DNA of 9,095 nt from an uncultured Collinsella sp. GTDB lineage: Bacteria; Actinomycetota; Coriobacteriia; Coriobacteriales; Coriobacteriaceae. The notes below the pieces were generated by a model. That model made no database searches. It saw only the letters and a list, made by a program, of their open reading frames with translations, and was not told where the DNA came from. The position numbers were made by a program, and so were the translations under genes. Positions 7,024 through 9,095 of the stretch are shown in pieces (the stretch's first letter is position 1; every line of letters begins with the position of its first letter). The stretch is from the NCBI GenBank assembly GCA_902491415.1, contig CABUHP010000054.1, positions 1-9,095 of the forward strand. The letters are read 5' to 3'.

Positions 7024-7052
7024 AGATTAGTCCGAGTTTTGACTATCGTCAA
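7024..7052 (-). promoter_or_regulatory. Candidate promoter of the marR-ABC-ABC operon
   Basis: On the minus strand TTGACG (7052-7047) and TAATCT (7029-7024) are spaced by 17 bp. The -35 is strong and the -10 is weak. Transcription would begin near 7017, about 40 bases before the marR start. One of the two dyads lies in the spacer, as expected for a repressed promoter. Confidence 0.5.
7028..7045. promoter_or_regulatory. Putative MarR operator 1 (promoter spacer)
   Basis: A perfect inverted repeat TAGTC-N8-GACTA sits between the -35 and -10 boxes of the marR promoter. An 18-bp dyad is the usual size of a MarR-dimer site. It shares GTCCGA-n-TTTTGAC with operator 2, in the same orientation and 35 bp away. 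Confidence 0.55.
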
Positions 7053-7095
7053 CAGGCTCTCCGCAAATGCGTGCATTTTTATGGCCTATCGGCAG

Positions 7096-7131
7096 AAAAA
7101 GACCGCCGGCGCGGGGGCGGCGCCAGCGGTC
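7096..7131 (-). terminator. Rho-independent terminator of the 96-residue protein gene
   Basis: Stems GACCGC/GCGGTC (7101-7106 with 7126-7131) and GGCGC/GCGCC (7108-7112 with 7120-7124) enclose a 7-base loop. The single mismatch (7107/7125) becomes a U-G wobble on the minus strand, which also has the T-run (7100-7096). Strand preference is therefore clear. It insulates the marR promoter from the gene upstream. Confidence 0.88.
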
Positions 7132-7157
7132 ACGTGAAAATCGAGTTTTATTGCCTG

Positions 7158-7448
7158 TTAAGCGGCGACGGCCTCATAGACCGTAGCGCCCGAGAAGCTG
7201 TCATGCAGGCTCTTGCCGGCAATCCACGGCAGCTCGACGACCTCGCAGACCGTGTTGACCAGCTCGGAGCAGTCAGTAAAGTGGCCCTTGTCGTTGAGGG
7301 CCTCGCAATCCTGAACACGCCAATAGCCATCGGTGTGCGTGATGTAGTACTCGTGATCGTTGATCGACACGAAAGCGCGCGTCTTGGAACGCAGCAGCTT
7401 CAGAAATCCTTCGAAATCGGTCTCGACGACATCTCCAGCCTGGAACAT
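7158..7448 (-). CDS. Hypothetical 96-residue cytoplasmic protein
   Basis: I do not recognise this family. The product is 96 residues, acidic, with no signal peptide or membrane segment. The middle reads as alternating strands (RAFVSINDHEYYITHTDGYW, about 24-43), followed by a more helical stretch with three cysteines (47, 59, 67: QDC, TDC, VCE) and a C-terminal GKSLHDSFSGATVYEAVAA. A small beta-rich or SH3-like fold is possible; this is a guess. It is a real gene: ATG at 7448 has GGAGG seven bases upstream, a recognisable promoter precedes it and a strong terminator follows it. A longer frame to 7484 exists, but the extra residues (GGAGPGG) come from the GC-rich leader hairpin. It is a single-gene unit, divergent from the nitroreductase. 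It is too well expressed-looking to be a shadow frame. Confidence 0.82.
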   Translation of the reverse strand: MFQAGDVVETDFEGFLKLLRSKTRAFVSINDHEYYITHTDGYWRVQDCEALNDKGHFTDCSELVNTVCEVVELPWIAGKSLHDSFSGATVYEAVAA

Positions 7449-7483
7449 GATGTTACCTCCTGGCCCGGCGCCACCACGGCGCA

Positions 7484-7512
7484 TTGATAAACGTTGGTAC
7501 TCCTTTAGTAAA
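7484..7512 (-). promoter_or_regulatory. Candidate promoter of the 96-residue protein gene
   Basis: TTTACT (7512-7507) and TATCAA (7489-7484) on the minus strand are 17 bp apart, each 4 of 6 to consensus. Start would be near 7477. The short leader would begin with a GCGCC-N5-GGCGC hairpin (7468-7482), then the GGAGG ribosome site, an arrangement that can stabilise the 5' end of an mRNA. Confidence 0.5.
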
Positions 7513-7522
7513 ACCTTTATCA
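7485..7522. repeat. Inverted repeat TGATAAA / TTTATCA around a promoter
   Basis: TGATAAA at 7485-7491 and TTTATCA at 7516-7522 are exact inverted copies, 24 bp apart, bracketing the -35/-10 region of the 96-residue protein gene. A smaller TACT-N5-AGTA repeat lies between them. It may be an operator or chance in an AT-richer intergenic region. The remaining part of the 7449-7742 interval holds a weak candidate nitroreductase promoter (TTGTCA 7603-7608, TATGCA 7626-7631) and nothing else I can support. Confidence 0.3.
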
Positions 7523-7742
7523 GAGGTTATGCGTTCGTCATTTAGGCAAGTGGTAAAAAACCGCAGGGTAGACGGGATAAAACGTTTAACCATCCCATTT
7601 GTTTGTCACATTCTGAAGGTACTTTTATGCAAACCCACTTTCCCAATTGGAATCCATCCTTTTGGCCGGGCAATTGACCGTCTATCGTTTGAGCCCGACG
7701 GGTATGAACGTGGCATCTGCAACGCCACCGCAAGGAGACACC

Positions 7743-8264
7743 ATGGAGACCATCGAAGCGCTCATTCACCGCCGCAGCTGCCGCAACTACAGCGATCGTC
7801 CCGTCGAGGCCGAAAAGCTTGCGCGTATTATCGAAGCCGGCCAATATGCACCGAGCGGCATGGGCCGCCAACCGGTGACGTTTGTCGCCGTCACCGACCC
7901 CGCGACCGTCGAGCGTCTCTCACAGCTCAACGCCCAGGTCATGGGCAGCAACAGCGACCCCTTCTATGGCGCCAAGACCGTTGTGGTGGTGCTGGTTGAC
8001 CGCAGCGTGCCCACACATCTGGAAGACGGCTCGCTCGCCATGGGCAACCTGCTCAACGCCGCCTATGCACTGGGTGTCGATTCGTGCTGGATTCACCGCG
8101 CGCATGAGGTCTTTGACTCGCCCGAGGGCCTGGAGCTGCTGGCCAGCTGGGGCCTGCCCGCCGACGGCAGCCTGCGCGGTGTCGGTAACTGCATTCTTGG
8201 CTACGCCGAGGACACGCTACCCGAGGCAAAGCCGCGCCGCGACAACGTGGTCTACGTAAGGTAA
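7743..8264 (+). CDS. Nitroreductase-family FMN-dependent oxidoreductase
   Basis: This 173-residue flavoenzyme belongs to the nitroreductase superfamily; it should form a homodimer with FMN at the interface and reduce nitro compounds, quinones or similar acceptors with NAD(P)H. The natural substrate is not evident. Landmarks are the FMN-phosphate segment HRRSCRNYSDRPV (8-20), AGQYAPSGMGRQP (31-43), DPFYGAKTVVVVLVD (72-86), the central EDGSLAMGNLLNAAYALG (94-111) with DSCWIHRAHEVF (113-124), and the C-terminal LGYAE-PKPRR region that binds FMN and caps the partner. The length is normal for the small-type family. The start is ATG at 7743, six or seven bases after AAGGAG; in-frame starts further upstream (for example ATG 7704) lack a good ribosome site. 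It is a single-gene unit, divergent from the 96-residue protein gene. No redox regulator lies next to it. Confidence 0.92.
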   Translation: METIEALIHRRSCRNYSDRPVEAEKLARIIEAGQYAPSGMGRQPVTFVAVTDPATVERLSQLNAQVMGSNSDPFYGAKTVVVVLVDRSVPTHLEDGSLAMGNLLNAAYALGVDSCWIHRAHEVFDSPEGLELLASWGLPADGSLRGVGNCILGYAEDTLPEAKPRRDNVVYVR

Positions 8265-8298
8265 CCCAGGAGCGTCAGCGAGGGTGGCTAATTGGGAC

Positions 8299-8318
8299 GG
8301 GGCTATTTTAGCTGCCCC
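8299..8318. terminator. Weak shared hairpin between convergent genes
   Basis: GGGGC (8299-8303) and GCCCC (8314-8318) enclose a 10-base loop in the 63-bp gap between the nitroreductase stop and the convergent membrane-protein stop. An alternative pairing uses GGGG plus CTA/TAG. There is no T-run on either strand, so termination here is uncertain. Confidence 0.35.
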
Positions 8319-8327
8319 ACTCGCAAC

Positions 8328-8903
8328 TTATCCCGCCGATGGAGTTGTTGTCGTTTCGTTCGTCTGGGCCGTTTCGGCGTCGTCGCCTTGCTTGTCTTCG
8401 TCCTTTTGCGCATCGGCGATGGTGGAGGCCGCCGCAACGATACCGCGCTGGGGCGCGACGCCCGTCTGGGTCTGAGCGCCCTCGACAACTTCTGTGCCTG
8501 CATGCGCGAGCTCGGGCGATTTAAACATTGCGTCCAAGTTGGCGCCACCGCCGGCGTAGCCAAGCGCAGCGAGTGCGACGACGATCACTGCAACGACGGC
8601 CACGATCGGAACATAACGATGCCAACCAGCCGGATTGAGTCCGCTGCGGCGAGCCGCCCCGCGGCTGATGTAACCGAGCGTTCCGTCGTGCTTGAGCTTT
8701 GAGCCCACCACGCGTTTGCGGCCCCACAGCGAGGACTCTGCCTGCATTGCCAAGCGGGCGCTTGCCGAAGGATAGCCGTATTTAGTGCGCTTGAACGAGC
8801 CATCAAACCCCGAGGCGTGTTTGCCCCACGTCACCGATGTCGTGCGTCGGTTAACCGGCGCGGCGCTCCGCCTTCTGCGGCTCGGTTTTGAAGTCTCAGC
8901 CAT
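8328..8903 (-). CDS. Hypothetical single-pass membrane protein with basic cytoplasmic N-terminus
   Basis: I do not recognise this family. The 191-residue product starts with about 95 residues that are strongly basic and low in acidic residues (SRRRRSA at 8-14, then TWGKHASGFDGSFKRTKYGY at 25-44 and SSLWGRKRVVGSKLKH at 57-72). One hydrophobic segment follows (YVPIVAVVAVIVVALAALGY, 97-116). The final 75 residues are polar and disordered-looking, rich in Ala, Thr, Glu and Asp, ending in a TTTTPSAG tail. By the positive-inside rule the basic part is cytoplasmic and the acidic tail is outside. There is no catalytic motif, sortase signal or lipobox. It could be an envelope or division scaffold, but that is speculation. 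The start is ATG at 8903 with GAGGG just upstream; earlier in-frame codons lie in the predicted leader or promoter. It is convergent with the nitroreductase. Confidence 0.8.
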   Translation of the reverse strand: MAETSKPSRRRRSAAPVNRRTTSVTWGKHASGFDGSFKRTKYGYPSASARLAMQAESSLWGRKRVVGSKLKHDGTLGYISRGAARRSGLNPAGWHRYVPIVAVVAVIVVALAALGYAGGGANLDAMFKSPELAHAGTEVVEGAQTQTGVAPQRGIVAAASTIADAQKDEDKQGDDAETAQTNETTTTPSAG

Positions 8904-8947
8904 ATGCCCTCGCACGCCGTAACCAAATCGAAACAATAATGCTTTGG

Positions 8948-8976
8948 ACTGTAGCACACGCGTCGCGCGCGGTCAC
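8948..8976 (-). promoter_or_regulatory. Promoter of the basic membrane-protein gene
   Basis: On the minus strand GTGACC (8976-8971), a 17-bp spacer and TACAGT (8953-8948), preceded by TGC, give an extended -10 promoter. Transcription would start near 8941, leaving a leader of about 38 bases. It confirms that starts upstream of 8903 are unlikely. Confidence 0.55.
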
Positions 8977-9039
8977 GGGCGCCTCGCTCAACGGTCATCG
9001 TCCTTCAGCAAGCCTTGATTATCAACTTCATCCGAACAC

Positions 9040-9079
9040 TTCCCACATTCATCCGCACATGTGCGGATGAATGTGGGAA
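9040..9079. repeat. Perfect 40-bp palindrome
   Basis: Arms 9040-9059 and 9060-9079 are exact reverse complements with no spacer; the centre reads GCACATGTGC. There is no T-run on either side, so it is not a classical terminator by sequence alone, though it could end a gene lying to the right of the window. It is upstream of the promoter at 8948-8976. It may be a dispersed palindromic repeat or a site for a dimeric protein. Nothing else is seen in 8977-9095. Confidence 0.75.
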
Positions 9080-9095
9080 CCCGATACCCTGAGGG

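Noticed and set aside
7065..7078. Palindrome AAATGC-GT-GCATTT followed by T residues
   Set aside because: The two-base loop is too small for a hairpin terminator, and the strong terminator at 7096-7131 already accounts for the upstream gene. It could still be a protein site.
8960..9095. tRNA or attachment site near the terminal palindrome
   Set aside because: No cloverleaf, CCA end or TTCRANYC-like T-loop can be drawn, and there is no integrase or second copy in the window.

Overview
The window looks like a chromosomal stretch from a GC-rich gut Actinobacterium of the class Coriobacteriia, most like Collinsella. This is an inference from the codon usage, the strong Shine-Dalgarno sites and the flavour of the proteins; no marker gene such as rRNA is present. 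I see no tRNA, rRNA, CRISPR array, transposase, phage gene or replication origin. Eight genes can be supported: seven complete and one cut by the left edge.

Left part (1-2711): a branched-chain amino acid aminotransferase (ilvE type, minus strand, C-terminus outside the window) with a leader of roughly 150 nt; a DedA-family membrane protein (minus) closed by a long hairpin; and, divergent from it, a serine O-acetyltransferase (cysE/epsC type, plus) closed by a textbook terminator. These are amino-acid and envelope housekeeping functions in separate transcription units.

Centre (2714-7052): a three-gene minus-strand operon, marR -> ABC half-transporter -> ABC half-transporter. The reading frames overlap or abut (13-nt overlap, then a 1-nt gap), so they should be translationally coupled. 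The two ABC proteins carry complementary deviations in their nucleotide-binding domains. One has Asp for the catalytic Glu and Gln for the switch His; the other has SQGQ for SGGQ. This is the signature of a heterodimeric exporter with one degenerate ATP site (BmrCD/LmrCD/TM287-288 class). The promoter region carries two 18-bp dyads of the form TNGTC-N8-GACNA, one lying between the -35 and -10 boxes, which suggests autorepression by the MarR protein. A small palindromic repeat sits directly after the last stop codon.

Right part (7096-9095): a 96-residue protein of unknown function (minus) with its own promoter and terminator; a divergent nitroreductase (plus); and a convergent single-pass membrane protein of unknown function with a very basic cytoplasmic N-terminus (minus). 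A perfect 40-bp palindrome lies near the right edge.

No intergenic stretch exceeds 300 bases. I do not see an obviously new multi-gene system. The parts most worth a second look are the MarR operator pair and exporter operon, the two unrecognised proteins, the palindrome over the cysE -10 box, and the two palindromic repeats.
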